A stretch of 35,993 bases of DNA. Origin: Oscillospiraceae bacterium. Its GTDB lineage: Bacteria > Bacillota > Clostridia > Oscillospirales > Acutalibacteraceae. The position numbers and the translations under genes are program-made. The notes beneath the pieces are model-generated. The model did not search any database and had not been told where the DNA came from. It was given only the letters and a program-made list of their open reading frames with translations. Positions 7,257 to 15,269 of the stretch are shown here, in pieces (within the stretch, counting starts at the first letter, position 1; each line of letters starts with the position of its first letter). The stretch lies in assembly GCA_902796075.1 (NCBI GenBank), contig CADBNN010000029.1:1-35993 (forward strand), read 5' to 3'.

Positions 7257-7823
7257 ATGCCGGACCTTCAGAAATGCCGCGATTATTTGCTGACAGAAGC
7301 GACTGACGGCCAACTGAACGCGCGTTACACGAGCGAATTCCTTTTGCATACCGCACGTGAATTCTCAGAACAACTTATTTACAACCTTATTTCCAACCGC
7401 AAAAACTTCGAAAGCGACGTGCCGATGAAGAAAGTCGAGGGTGCGATCGCCCTTTTCGATCTGATCTGCGACGACGGAAATTACGGGAAATGCAACGATA
7501 TGCTGATAAAACTGTACCTCTATCTTTCAAGGCTGCAATGGGAGCGCGCTTGTCACGACGAGGCGTTTGAATCGCTTGACAAAGCCCTGTACCACGCAAA
7601 AGAATTGGAGCGTTTTATCGAAACGTCCGTGCACAGATATACGGCTCCGCTCATTAGTTTTGTGGTTGATTCGCCTGCGCCGACACCAAGTTGTTTTGCC
7701 GGCGTTGCCCGGAAATTACCCGATGACTGGCCTTTCTGGTGCAATCCCGATTATTCGGCGGTCGAAAAAGAAATCAAAGCCGATCCGCGCTGGGATGAAT
7801 GGGTGAAACGAACAAAAGAATAA
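7257..7823 (+). pseudogene. C-terminal remnant of a helix-turn-helix regulator (TPR-like part)
   Basis: A 188-codon open frame from ATG 7257, with no convincing ribosome binding site. The sequence (CRDYLLTEATDGQLNARY, LFDLICDDGNYGKCNDMLIK, FESLDKALYHAKELE, DPRWDEWV near the end) resembles, from memory, the C-terminal TPR-like half of ~350-400-residue XRE-type regulators common in gut Clostridia. No helix-turn-helix precedes it, so the N-terminal half appears lost. GC content is clearly below that of the flanking operons, which fits a transferred and partly deleted gene. It could instead be an intact small protein. The truncation is inferred from family memory, not from a frameshift I can see. 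Confidence 0.5.
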
Positions 7824-7871
7824 CCGATAAACTCACGAGGCGGGGATCGCTCCCGCCTCGCCGAGCAAAAC

Positions 7872-7908
7872 GCGCTTTTGATGACCGCGGGTTGTCAAAA
7901 GCGCTTTT
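7872..7908 (+). terminator. Terminator-like hairpin after the regulator remnant
   Basis: GCGCTTTTGA (7872-7881) and TCAAAAGCGC (7895-7904) form a perfect 10-bp stem with a 13-base loop followed by TTTT. A second perfect 9-bp hairpin without a T-run lies just before it (CGAGGCGGG 7836-7844 / CCCGCCTCG 7852-7860). Together they end transcription coming from the left. Confidence 0.6.
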
Positions 7909-7963
7909 GCGTTGGTTTTGCGTAAATTTGCAGTACAATCCGAACGAATCCAGAGGACGAATA

Positions 7964-8002
7964 CAAAAATCCGGGACACCTGCTTTATCGCAGGCATCCC
8001 GG
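7964..8002 (-). terminator. Intrinsic terminator of the rplJ-rplL operon
   Basis: Read on the - strand, CCGGGA...CCTGC pairs with GCAGG...TCCCGG (8002 to 7971, with a small symmetric internal loop) and is followed by ATTTTTGT (7970-7963). It lies 27 bases beyond the rplL stop. So rpoB does not follow rplL here. Confidence 0.85.
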
Positions 8003-8028
8003 AGCGGGGCTTTGTTGGCAAAAGCAAC

Positions 8029-8400
8029 TTATTTGAGTTCGACTTTGGCGCCGACTTCTTCCAGTTTGCCTTTGATTTCTTCGGCTTCTTCCTTGGAAGC
8101 GCCTTCTTTAACGGCTTTGGGAGCACCGTCTACCAGCGCCTTGGCGTCGCCCAGGCCCAGACCGGTGATTTCGCGCACGACCTTGATGACCTTGATCTTT
8201 TCAGCGCCGACTTCGGCCAGGATCACATCAAATTCGGTCTTTTCTTCGGCAGCGGCAGCCGGAGCGGCACCGCCCACCACGGCCACGGGAGCAGCAGCGG
8301 ATACGCCGAATTCTTCTTCAATGGCTTTTACCAGTTCGTTGAGTTCCAGAACCGTCATTTCTTTAACGGCGTCGATGATGGCAGTAATCTTTTCAGACAT
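8029..8400 (-). CDS. rplL: Ribosomal protein L7/L12
   Basis: A 123-residue protein of the usual length. It has an N-terminal dimerisation helix region ([20 protein letters not shown]), an Ala-rich hinge at about 38-52, and the conserved C-terminal domain ([20 protein letters not shown]) that recruits translation GTPases to the ribosome stalk. ATG 8400 follows an AGGAGG-like site. It lies 68 bases after rplJ, as in nearly all bacteria. A terminator follows directly, and the next gene on the left is unrelated. Confidence 0.98.
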   Translation of the reverse strand: MSEKITAIIDAVKEMTVLELNELVKAIEEEFGVSAAAPVAVVGGAAPAAAAEEKTEFDVILAEVGAEKIKVIKVVREITGLGLGDAKALVDGAPKAVKEGASKEEAEEIKGKLEEVGAKVELK

Positions 8401-8468
8401 GATTTTTTACCTCCAAATGTTCATTTTTTAAGATGCCGGCTATACGTTCCGGCCCGGTTGCGCCTGGC

Positions 8469-8996
8469 TTACGCTTCGGCGGCAGGTTCGGCAGCGGGAG
8501 CGCCGCCTTTTTGTTCGGCCACCGCGTTAATGGCGCGGGCGAAGCCGGCGATGATCTGGCTTAAGCTGCCAGCCAGCATGGAGAGCAGATCTTCCTTGCC
8601 GGGCACCTTAGAAAGTGCGAGCACCGTTTCGGCGTCAAGCGGTTTTCCTTCCGAAAAACCGGCCTTGATGGTAAAGTCTTTGTTGGTTTCGGCATACTTG
8701 CACAGCACTTTGGCGGCGGCCAGTTCATCACTGTGGCTAAACGCCACGGCGGTGGTGCCTTCCAGCACATGATCCAGCCCCTCCAGGCCGATGTTGTTGA
8801 AGGCGAAGCGCAGATAGGTGTTTTTCACCACGCGGTAATCCACCCCTGCTTCCCGCAGGCTTTTACGCAGTTTGGTATCATCCGTAACGGTAATACCTTT
8901 ATAGTCTACGATAACGCCGGCGCAAGCCTTAGACAGTTGATCGGTCAGTTCGGCAACCAACTCTTTCTTTTGTTCCAAAATCTTTTCACTGGGCAA
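8469..8996 (-). CDS. rplJ: Ribosomal protein L10
   Basis: A 175-residue L10, which anchors the L7/L12 dimers to 23S rRNA and, with them, represses its own operon by binding the leader mRNA. The N-terminal KKELVAELTDQLSKACAGVI and central RVVKNTYLRFA are typical. The start is TTG (8996-8994): AGGAGG lies 9 bases upstream and no in-frame ATG fits. The C-terminus is Ala-rich. The upstream leader (9005-9180) carries a terminator-type hairpin, as expected for autoregulation. Confidence 0.97.
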   Translation of the reverse strand: MPSEKILEQKKELVAELTDQLSKACAGVIVDYKGITVTDDTKLRKSLREAGVDYRVVKNTYLRFAFNNIGLEGLDHVLEGTTAVAFSHSDELAAAKVLCKYAETNKDFTIKAGFSEGKPLDAETVLALSKVPGKEDLLSMLAGSLSQIIAGFARAINAVAEQKGGAPAAEPAAEA

Positions 8997-9004
8997 ACTG
9001 ATTC

Positions 9005-9180
9005 ACCTCCTGATTCAACGGGGCAAAGCCCCACATAAAAAAGCCTTCCCCGCCGCGCGAGGAAGGCTGAAACAACACAAGTTCCACAGCATTGCCATGG
9101 TGTGAAGATCCATTCCTCGGCAGGCGGCACAGCCATTATGTTTCTGAAAAAACGAAACACCTGCTGTCTTTAGAACAGCT
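9005..9180 (-). promoter_or_regulatory. L10 leader (autoregulatory 5' UTR of rplJ-rplL)
   Basis: About 170 transcribed bases separate the promoter from rplJ. On the - strand AGCCTTCC (9068-9061) and GGAAGGCT (9049-9042) form a stem followed by TTTTT, a terminator/attenuator. A small GGGGC/GCCCC hairpin (9032-9020) precedes the ribosome binding site. The middle should hold the L10-L12 binding fold, placed here by known Firmicute L10 leaders. Confidence 0.75.
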
Positions 9181-9185
9181 TAGTT

Positions 9186-9214
9186 ATACTAACACACCCA
9201 AAAGGGTTTGTCAA
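9186..9214 (-). promoter_or_regulatory. Sigma-A-type promoter of rplJ-rplL
   Basis: On the - strand: TTGACA (9214-9209), a 17-base spacer, TAGTAT (9191-9186). A perfect -35 box with a good -10 box fits high expression of ribosomal genes. It lies in the gap between rplA and the L10 leader. Confidence 0.85.
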
Positions 9215-9229
9215 GCACAAAATGCAAAA

Positions 9230-9922
9230 TTACTGGAATTTTGCGGGGTTGATGCGAATGCCGGGGCCCATGGTGGTGGCGATGACGCAGGACTTAACGT
9301 ACTGGCCTTTGGCCGCCGCGGGTTTGGCCTTCACGATCGCGCCCATGAGGGTATCAAAGTTTTCCTGCAGCTTTTCGGCGCCGAAGGACACTTTGCCGAT
9401 GGGGCAATGGATGATGTTGGTTTTGTCAAGACGGTATTCGATCTTACCGGCTTTGGCTTCGGTGATGGCGCGGGCCACGTCGGGCGTGACGGTGCCGGCC
9501 TTGGGGTTGGGCATTAAGCCGCGGGGGCCCAGCACCTTACCCAAACGACCCACAACACCCATCATGTCGGGGGTGGCGATGACCACGTCAAAGTCCATAA
9601 AGCCTTCGTTTTGAATGCGGGCGGCCAGTTCTTCGGCGCCCACGATGTCGGCGCCGGCGTCCTCGGCGGCTTTTACGTTATCGCCCTTGGCGAAAACAGC
9701 CACACGCACGTTTTTACCGGTACCGTTGGGCAGCACCACCGCGCCGCGGACCTGTTGGTCGGCATGGCGGGAGTCTACACCCAAACGAACGTGGATCTCT
9801 ACCGTTTCATCAAATTTCGCCGTGGTGGTTTTAACGGCTAACGCCAACGCCTCCGGCGCGTCAAACAGCTGGGCTTTATCATAAAGCTTGCTGCTTTCAA
9901 TATACTTTTTACCGTGTTTCAT
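9230..9922 (-). CDS. rplA: Ribosomal protein L1
   Basis: A 230-residue L1, the mobile stalk protein that contacts deacylated tRNA in the E site and acts as translational repressor of the L11-L1 mRNA. Typical stretches are [10 protein letters not shown] at the N-terminus, [24 protein letters not shown] near residue 50 (shown in part), and [20 protein letters not shown] in the second domain. ATG 9922 has an AGGAGG-type site. It is second in the rplK-rplA pair, 76 bases after rplK. Confidence 0.98.
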   Translation of the reverse strand: MKHGKKYIESSKLYDKAQLFDAPEALALAVKTTTAKFDETVEIHVRLGVDSRHADQQVRGAVVLPNGTGKNVRVAVFAKGDNVKAAEDAGADIVGAEELAARIQNEGFMDFDVVIATPDMMGVVGRLGKVLGPRGLMPNPKAGTVTPDVARAITEAKAGKIEYRLDKTNIIHCPIGKVSFGAEKLQENFDTLMGAIVKAKPAAAKGQYVKSCVIATTMGPGIRINPAKFQ

Positions 9923-9998
9923 AATAATCCTCCTGCATAAGTGGTTAAGCGGAAAATTCCTCCCACCCGGGGATCGAACGATCCCCCCGGAACACTGT

Positions 9999-10424
9999 TT
10001 AGTCGACGACTTCTACGCCCATGCTGCGCGCGGTACCAGCGATCATGCTCATGGCAGTTTCGATGGTAGCGGCATTCAGGTCGGGCATTTTCTGTTCGGC
10101 GATTTTGCGAATTTGTTCGCTGGTGATCTTGGCAACCTTTGTTTTGTTGGGTACGCCGGACGCTTTTTCAAGGCCGCAGGCTTTTTTAATAAGCACGGCC
10201 GCGGGGGGCGTTTTGGTAACAAAGGTGAAGGAACGGTCGGCATAGACCGTGATAACCACCGGGATGATCAGCCCGATGTCGTTCTTCGTGCGCTCGTTGA
10301 ATTCTTTGGTGAACGCCATAATGTTCACGCCGTGCTGACCGAGCGCCGGACCTACCGGGGGGGCGGGGGTCGCCTTGCCGGCAGGGATTTGGAGTTTGAT
10401 GTAGCCCGTTACTTTTTGAGCCAT
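9999..10424 (-). CDS. rplK: Ribosomal protein L11
   Basis: A 141-residue L11 of standard length. It binds the GTPase-associated centre of 23S rRNA and is needed for stringent-response sensing. Motifs: the Pro-rich N-terminal loop [20 protein letters not shown] and the rRNA-binding C-terminal domain [20 protein letters not shown]. It is preceded on the - strand by nusG and a leader with two hairpins. Confidence 0.98.
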   Translation of the reverse strand: MAQKVTGYIKLQIPAGKATPAPPVGPALGQHGVNIMAFTKEFNERTKNDIGLIIPVVITVYADRSFTFVTKTPPAAVLIKKACGLEKASGVPNKTKVAKITSEQIRKIAEQKMPDLNAATIETAMSMIAGTARSMGVEVVD

Positions 10425-10548
10425 TGTTTAGCACCTCCGAAATATCGTGGTAAAGGCGGAACGGCTCACATGTCCGTTCCTCCCACAATAAGGAAAGAGG
10501 TTCTTTCCTTATCTCAAGCGGCACCTGCCGCCTTTTTTACCAATTTGG
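10425..10548 (-). promoter_or_regulatory. nusG-rplK intergenic leader with two strong hairpins
   Basis: On the - strand this 124-base gap holds a perfect 11-bp hairpin (ATAAGGAAAGA 10488-10498 / TCTTTCCTTAT 10502-10512) and a 7-bp hairpin (GGAACGG 10458-10464 / CCGTTCC 10474-10480) just before the rplK ribosome binding site. Neither has a T-run. No promoter is evident, so rplK is probably read through from rpmG-secE-nusG. The hairpins may include the L1 repressor site known for this operon, or processing sites. That is inference. Confidence 0.45.
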
Positions 10549-11067
10549 TTACGCTTCAGGTTCTACCTGATCCAGTTCCAGTTCCACCGGTGTTTCGCGG
10601 CCAAACATGGAAATGGTGATTTTTACCTGGTTGGCCACCAGGTCGATCTCGTCCACTATGCCGGTAAAGCCGGTCAACGGACCGTCTACGATCTTGACGT
10701 TGTCGCCCACGCGATAGGAAAGTTCCACCGTTTTGGTTTCAACACCCATGCGGCGCACTTCGTCGTCGGTAAGCGGCACCGGCTTGCTGGCCGGGCCCAC
10801 GAATCCCGTGCAGCCGCGCACGTTGCGCACCACATACCAGGAATCGTCCGTCACGATCATTTTGACCATAACATAGCCGGGAAAGATCTTTCTTTCCACT
10901 TCTTTTTTCTTGTTATCCTTAATTTCCACCACGGTTTCGGTGGGCACCCGGATCTCATGGATCAGATCATGCATTTTCCGGTTTTCCACCAGTTTTTCCA
11001 GGTTGCTGGCCACTTTGTTTTCGTAGCCCGCGTAGGTGTGGATAACATACCATTTTGCTTCAGCCAT
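10549..11067 (-). CDS. nusG: Transcription termination/antitermination factor NusG
   Basis: A 172-residue NusG: N-terminal NGN domain (AKWYVIHTYAGYENKVASNL) and C-terminal KOW domain (VGDNVKIVDGPLTGFTGIV). It binds RNA polymerase and affects pausing, Rho-dependent termination and coupling with the ribosome. ATG 11067 lies 38 bases after secE. Its place between secE and rplK is the conserved bacterial order. Confidence 0.97.
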   Translation of the reverse strand: MAEAKWYVIHTYAGYENKVASNLEKLVENRKMHDLIHEIRVPTETVVEIKDNKKKEVERKIFPGYVMVKMIVTDDSWYVVRNVRGCTGFVGPASKPVPLTDDEVRRMGVETKTVELSYRVGDNVKIVDGPLTGFTGIVDEIDLVANQVKITISMFGRETPVELELDQVEPEA

Positions 11068-11105
11068 CGCGGCACAACTCCTTTCCCGTCAGTTCGGAAA
11101 CGAGC

Positions 11106-11801
11106 TTACGCGCCGGTGCCGAAAACCAGCTTGAACAATTCGTACAGACCCATGTCTACCAGCCAGATCAGCAACAGGGCGAATGCGCACACAGCCAGCA
11201 CGACCAGCGTGTTATTAACCACGCTTTTGCCGGTGGGCCACACCACTTTGCCCAGTTCGGACTTGTATTCCCGCAGGAATTTGAAGATCCGCTTGGGGAT
11301 GGTAAGGCCGCCGTGCTCTTTCACATAAAGGGCGTCTTTCACCAAAATGCCCAGCACGCAGATCACCACAGCGGCAATGCCCGCGCACACAGCCAGCGTG
11401 AACCACATGGTATAGCTCGCCGTGCCGGCAATGCGGCCCAGGTCTACGTATGCCGAGGGACGGCTGGCGATGAACACGATCAGCAGGATCGCGTTGATGA
11501 TCCCGGTGACCAGCGCCAGGCCGTTCCAGCCCTTTTTCTTGCTGAAGTAGCCCAATGCCATGCCAATGGCCGTAACAATGGCCAGGAAGAACGAACCGAA
11601 GAAGTACCCCGACTTGAACAGCACGGCGCCGCTGCCCAGTTCATCGGACATATCGCCGCCCAGGGCGATCTTGACGCCCGGCAGGTCAGCCTGCGCGCCG
11701 CCAGTCGTTACCACCTGCGCAAAGGGGAAGAAGAACGCAACCACGGTGAACACGGCCAGCAAAACGGCCAGTATCCGCAGGCAATCTCGTAATACTTTCA
11801 T
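11106..11801 (-). CDS. secE: SecE preprotein translocase subunit with a large N-terminal membrane extension
   Basis: The last ~65 residues (167-231) are a normal single-span SecE: amphipathic FLREYKSELGKVVWPTGKSV, then a transmembrane helix (about 194-218). Firmicute SecE is usually only 60-75 residues. Here about 165 residues precede it, with four predicted membrane segments (about 8-30, 65-88, 92-112 and 127-152) and an extracytoplasmic loop (about 31-62). The frame is continuous and the ATG at 11801 has a GGAGG-type site; an internal start just before the SecE part is possible but I see no evident one. The extension resembles no family I recognise. The position between rpmG and nusG confirms the SecE identity. 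Confidence 0.9.
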   Translation of the reverse strand: MKVLRDCLRILAVLLAVFTVVAFFFPFAQVVTTGGAQADLPGVKIALGGDMSDELGSGAVLFKSGYFFGSFFLAIVTAIGMALGYFSKKKGWNGLALVTGIINAILLIVFIASRPSAYVDLGRIAGTASYTMWFTLAVCAGIAAVVICVLGILVKDALYVKEHGGLTIPKRIFKFLREYKSELGKVVWPTGKSVVNNTLVVLAVCAFALLLIWLVDMGLYELFKLVFGTGA

Positions 11802-11813
11802 TGCGTTTCCCTC

Positions 11814-11963
11814 CTACTTGGTTTCCCGGTGGAGTGTGTGCTTCCTGCAAAATCTGCAATACTTGTTCATCTCAAGACGATCGGGATCGTTCTTTTTGTT
11901 CTTGACGGTGTCGTAATTGCGTTGTTTGCACTCTGTGCATGCCATAGTAATTTTTACTCTCAT
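11814..11963 (-). CDS. rpmG: Ribosomal protein L33 (zinc-binding form)
   Basis: A 49-residue protein: [12 protein letters not shown] at the start, then [13 protein letters not shown] and [13 protein letters not shown]. It has two CxxC pairs (C9/C12 and C36/C39), so it is the zinc-binding (C+) form. Two ATGs are adjacent (11966 and 11963); AGGAGG is 7 bases before the second and only 4 before the first, so 11963 is preferred. It is first in the rpmG-secE-nusG operon, 12 bases before secE. Confidence 0.95.
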   Translation of the reverse strand: MRVKITMACTECKQRNYDTVKNKKNDPDRLEMNKYCRFCRKHTLHRETK

Positions 11964-12148
11964 CATGGCACCTCCTGATTATCGGAATTTGCCCTTCTCC
12001 CGGCCGGCGAACCAACCGAAAGAAAGATCCTCCCTCTTCCGCGGCGCTTTGGTTTGCGGGGCGCTTCATCAAGATGCCCAATCTGTACCGTGTGTCGCCA
12101 CGGCGATGAAAAACCGCACAAAAAAAAGACCCTCGGAGAGGTATAGTT

Positions 12149-12177
12149 ACTATAGCATATCCGACCCGAAAGGTCAA
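12149..12177 (-). promoter_or_regulatory. Sigma-A-type promoter of rpmG-secE-nusG
   Basis: On the - strand: TTGACC (12177-12172), a 17-base spacer, TATAGT (12154-12149). It leaves a leader of about 175 bases before rpmG. The leader holds an early T8 run, but I see no clear riboswitch or attenuator. The region 12178-12303 shows only A/T-rich runs. Confidence 0.85.
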
Positions 12178-12303
12178 GCATTTTTTGCGCGAAAAAACGC
12201 AATTTTTTGCCTCTTTCCTAAAAAATTGTGGTTGCGGCGCCAAAGAGGGCTATATCTTGTGCCGGCCGGTGATCCGGGGCGAAATTTTTTTATTTTTTTT
12301 TGC

Positions 12304-12336
12304 AAAAGTTGCACGCAAACGTGCAACTTTTTTGTT
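12304..12336 (+). terminator. Strong intrinsic terminator in front of the phage-type head genes
   Basis: AAAAGTTGCACG (12304-12315), loop CAAA, CGTGCAACTTTT (12320-12331): a perfect 12-bp stem followed by more T. It lies only ~35 bases before the small terminase start and so insulates the island from rightward read-through. I could not find a convincing promoter between it and 12369. Confidence 0.85.
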
Positions 12337-12368
12337 TTTGGCGCGCTATGGGTGAAAGGATGATGCCA

Positions 12369-12830
12369 ATGAACGAAAAAGAACAGCGGTTTTGCCGCTT
12401 TTACGCCCAAACCGGCAACCCGCGTGAAGCGGCCGCCCGGGCGGGCTATCACATGCGGCCGGAACGGTGGGGGCTGAAGCTGCTGGAACAGCCCGACGTG
12501 CGCCGGGCCATAAAAGCCCTGTGCGCTCAACACGCCCCCGACGGACAGGAAGGTTTGCGCCGGGTGGCCTTCGGCAGCGCGGCCGACGCGGTGCGTCTGC
12601 TGTGGATGGACGCGCCCCCCGCCCCCGAAGAACTGGAGGCCATGGATCTGTTTATGGTGGCCGAAATCAAGCGCCCCAAGGGGGGCGGCATGGAAATTAA
12701 GTTTTTTGACCGGCTGAAGGCGCTGGAGCAGCTGCTGGCGGCGGGCGAAGCCGACCGGCAGGACGCCCTGCCCTTTTACCAGGCGCTGACCGAAGGCGCC
12801 CGGCGGCTGAAGGGAGCGGATCTTACGTGA
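12369..12830 (+). CDS. Phage terminase small subunit
   Basis: A 153-residue protein. The N-terminus EKEQRFCRFYAQTGNPREAA with ARAGY is the usual TerS helix-turn-helix that recognises the packaging site; the rest is helical oligomerisation sequence. AAAGGA (12355-12360) sits 8 bases before ATG 12369, which I prefer over the in-frame ATGs at 12348, 12360 and 12363. The stop overlaps the GTG start of the large subunit by 4 bases. Confidence 0.85.
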   Translation: MNEKEQRFCRFYAQTGNPREAAARAGYHMRPERWGLKLLEQPDVRRAIKALCAQHAPDGQEGLRRVAFGSAADAVRLLWMDAPPAPEELEAMDLFMVAEIKRPKGGGMEIKFFDRLKALEQLLAAGEADRQDALPFYQALTEGARRLKGADLT

Positions 12831-14125
12831 CCTTCGCCCCCTTTTCGGCCAAACAAATGCAAGTTTTCACCTGGTGGTGCCGGGAAAGCGGGACCCATTC
12901 ATACGACGCCCTGATATGCGACGGTGCCGTGCGGTCCGGCAAAACGCTTTGCATGTCACTTTCCTTTATTTTCTGGGCGTTCGCGGCCTTTTGCGGGCAG
13001 GACTTTGCCCTGTGCGGCAAAACCGTGACCGCCCTGAAGCGGAACATCATTCATCCGCTGTGCGAACAGCTTTCCCGGCTGGGGTTTCAGGTACAAATCA
13101 AACAAAGCCAAAACTATATGGACGTGTGGGCCGGCCGGCAGCGCAACCGGTTTTATTTTTTCGGCGGACGGGACGAATCCTCCGCCGCGCTCATTCAGGG
13201 CATGACCCTGGCCGGCGTGCTGCTGGATGAAGTGGCCCTTATGCCCCGTTCCTTTGTGGAACAGGCGCTGGCCCGCTGCTCGGTGACCGGCTCCCGGTTT
13301 TGGTTCAACTGCAACCCCAGCCATCCCCACCATTGGTTTTATACCGAATGGATCCAAAAGGCCGCCGCCAAAAACGCCCTGGTGCTGCACTTCACCATGG
13401 CGGACAACCCCTCCCTGTCCGCCGACGTGCGCCGCCGGTATGAAACGCTGTACAGCGGCGTGTTTTACCGGCGGTTCGTGCTGGGGGAATGGGTGGCGGC
13501 CGAAGGGCTGGTGTATCCCTTTTTCTCGGAGCAGGAACACCTGTGCACCGCGCCGGCGACCTGCGACCGTTACTATATATCCTGCGATTACGGCACCGTG
13601 AACCCTGCCTCCTTTGGCCTGTGGGGGCACCGGGGCGGCGTGTGGTACCGTATGCGCGAATACTATTATTCCTCAAAGCGCGAAGGCGCCCAAAAAACCG
13701 ACGAAGAATATTACCGCGCGCTGGAAGCGCTGGCCGGCGACCTGCCGGTGAGCGCCGTGGTGTGCGATCCGTCGGCGGCGTCGTTTATGACCTGCATTCG
13801 CCGCCACGGCCGTTTCCGCGTGATACCGGCCGTTAACCAGGTGACCGACGGCATACGCCGGGTGGCCGACGCGCTGCGAGAGGGAACTGTAAAGATCGAC
13901 CGGTGCTGTGCCGACACCATCCGGGAATTTGCTCTGTACCGATGGGACGATCATGCGGTTCGGGATCAGCCTGTCAAAGAGAATGATCACGCCATGGACG
14001 ACATCCGGTATTTTGTTGCCACGGTGCTTCACGGCGGCGGTGATGAGTTATACGTGCTCGCCGCCGACCGGGAGGAAACGGACGATCTTGGAAAGGAGAA
14101 CTATGAAGAAACCTGTGTTTTTTAA
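12827..14125 (+). CDS. Phage terminase large subunit
   Basis: A 432-residue packaging ATPase/nuclease that pumps DNA into the prohead and cuts it. The ATPase part shows Walker A GAVRSGKT (33-40), Walker B VLLDE with D134/E135, and NCNPSHP as the coupling-type motif. The RNase H-like nuclease part shows CDYGTVNP (D254), CDPSA (about 315) and HAMDD (D391, D392). All expected acidic residues are present, so it should be active. The start is GTG 12827, coupled to the small subunit stop. The 3' end overlaps the portal gene by 23 bases. Confidence 0.93.
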   Translation: MTFAPFSAKQMQVFTWWCRESGTHSYDALICDGAVRSGKTLCMSLSFIFWAFAAFCGQDFALCGKTVTALKRNIIHPLCEQLSRLGFQVQIKQSQNYMDVWAGRQRNRFYFFGGRDESSAALIQGMTLAGVLLDEVALMPRSFVEQALARCSVTGSRFWFNCNPSHPHHWFYTEWIQKAAAKNALVLHFTMADNPSLSADVRRRYETLYSGVFYRRFVLGEWVAAEGLVYPFFSEQEHLCTAPATCDRYYISCDYGTVNPASFGLWGHRGGVWYRMREYYYSSKREGAQKTDEEYYRALEALAGDLPVSAVVCDPSAASFMTCIRRHGRFRVIPAVNQVTDGIRRVADALREGTVKIDRCCADTIREFALYRWDDHAVRDQPVKENDHAMDDIRYFVATVLHGGGDELYVLAADREETDDLGKENYEETCVF

Positions 14126-15269
14126 ACGCAAGCCCGCCCCCGAAAGCCCCGCCCTGCTGCAAACCGGCCGCACGGTGACCCACCCTTTTTCCGTGCTGGA
14201 CCGGTATGTGCCGCTGGGCAAGGGCGAAGCGGCGCTATATGACGCCATTCGGGAAGCGGTACCGCTGGTAGACGCCGCCATCGGCAAGATCGTGGCCCTC
14301 ACCGGCGGGTTCACCTTGGCCTGCGACGACCCCGCCCTGCAAACCGCCCTGAACGATTTTGCCCTTGCGGTGCCGGTAAGCGGCGGCGGCTACGGGCTGG
14401 ACACCTTCATCCGGCGGTATCTGGATCAACTGCTCACCTACGGCACCGCCGTGGGGGAAGTGCTGCCTACCGCCGACGGCGGGGGCGTGCATTCGCTGCA
14501 CAACGTGCCCCTGCAGGGGCTGGAGATCCTGCGGGACCCGCTGCACGGGGCGGGGCAAGTGTGCCTGCAAACCCCCAACGGCCCGGTGCCCGCGCCCTAC
14601 CCGGAGCTGCTGGTGTACAGCGCGCTGGACCCCAAACCCGGCCAGGTCACCGGCAATTCCCTGTTAAAGGGGCTGCCCTTTGTAACCGGCATTTTGCTTA
14701 AGATCTACAACACCATCGGGGTGAATTTTGAACGGCTGGGCAACCTGCGTTTTGCCGTGACCTACCGCCCCGCCGGCGACGCCGCCGACCGGGGTTCGGC
14801 CAAAGACCGAGCCATGCAGATCGCCCAGGCGTGGCGCACCGCCATGCGGGATGACCGGTCCGGCCGGGTGAGCGATTTTATTGCCGTGGGTGACGTGGAC
14901 ATTAAAGTGATAGGCGCCGACAATCAGGCGCTGGACACCCAGGTGCCGGTGCGCCAGATGCTGGAACAGATCGTGGCCAAAACCGGCCTGCCGCCCTTTA
15001 TTCTGGGCCTGTCCTGGAGCACTTCGGAACGCATGGCCGCCCAACAAACCGATATGCTCACCACCGAACTGTGGAACTATCGCCGCCAGCTCACCCCCGT
15101 TATTCAAAAAATCGCCGGGCTGTGGCTGCGCCTGCAGGGCGCCAACCTGCCCTGCCGGGTGGTGTGGGACGATATTTCGCTGCAGGATGAGGTGGCGACG
15201 GCCAACGCGGCCTACCTGCGCATGAAAACCAATCTGCTGGAACAGCAGTGGAAGGAGCAACGCGCATGA
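14103..15269 (+). CDS. Phage portal protein
   Basis: A 388-residue protein; ATG 14103 is preceded by AAAGGAG inside the end of the terminase gene. Portal rings form the unique vertex through which DNA is packaged and released. Supporting sequence: an N-terminal region with VPLVDAAIGKIVALTGGF, the VPLQGLEILRDP stretch, TGNSLLKGLPFV, and a helical C-terminal stem/crown region containing LPPFILGLSWSTSERMAAQQ. Position between TerL and protease is standard. It overlaps the next gene by ATGA. Confidence 0.88.
   Translation: MKKPVFFKRKPAPESPALLQTGRTVTHPFSVLDRYVPLGKGEAALYDAIREAVPLVDAAIGKIVALTGGFTLACDDPALQTALNDFALAVPVSGGGYGLDTFIRRYLDQLLTYGTAVGEVLPTADGGGVHSLHNVPLQGLEILRDPLHGAGQVCLQTPNGPVPAPYPELLVYSALDPKPGQVTGNSLLKGLPFVTGILLKIYNTIGVNFERLGNLRFAVTYRPAGDAADRGSAKDRAMQIAQAWRTAMRDDRSGRVSDFIAVGDVDIKVIGADNQALDTQVPVRQMLEQIVAKTGLPPFILGLSWSTSERMAAQQTDMLTTELWNYRRQLTPVIQKIAGLWLRLQGANLPCRVVWDDISLQDEVATANAAYLRMKTNLLEQQWKEQRA

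Noticed and set aside
11967..12148. Riboswitch or attenuator in the rpmG leader
   Set aside because: The leader is ~175 bases and has a T8 run near its start, but only a 4-bp stem precedes it and I recognise no known riboswitch core.
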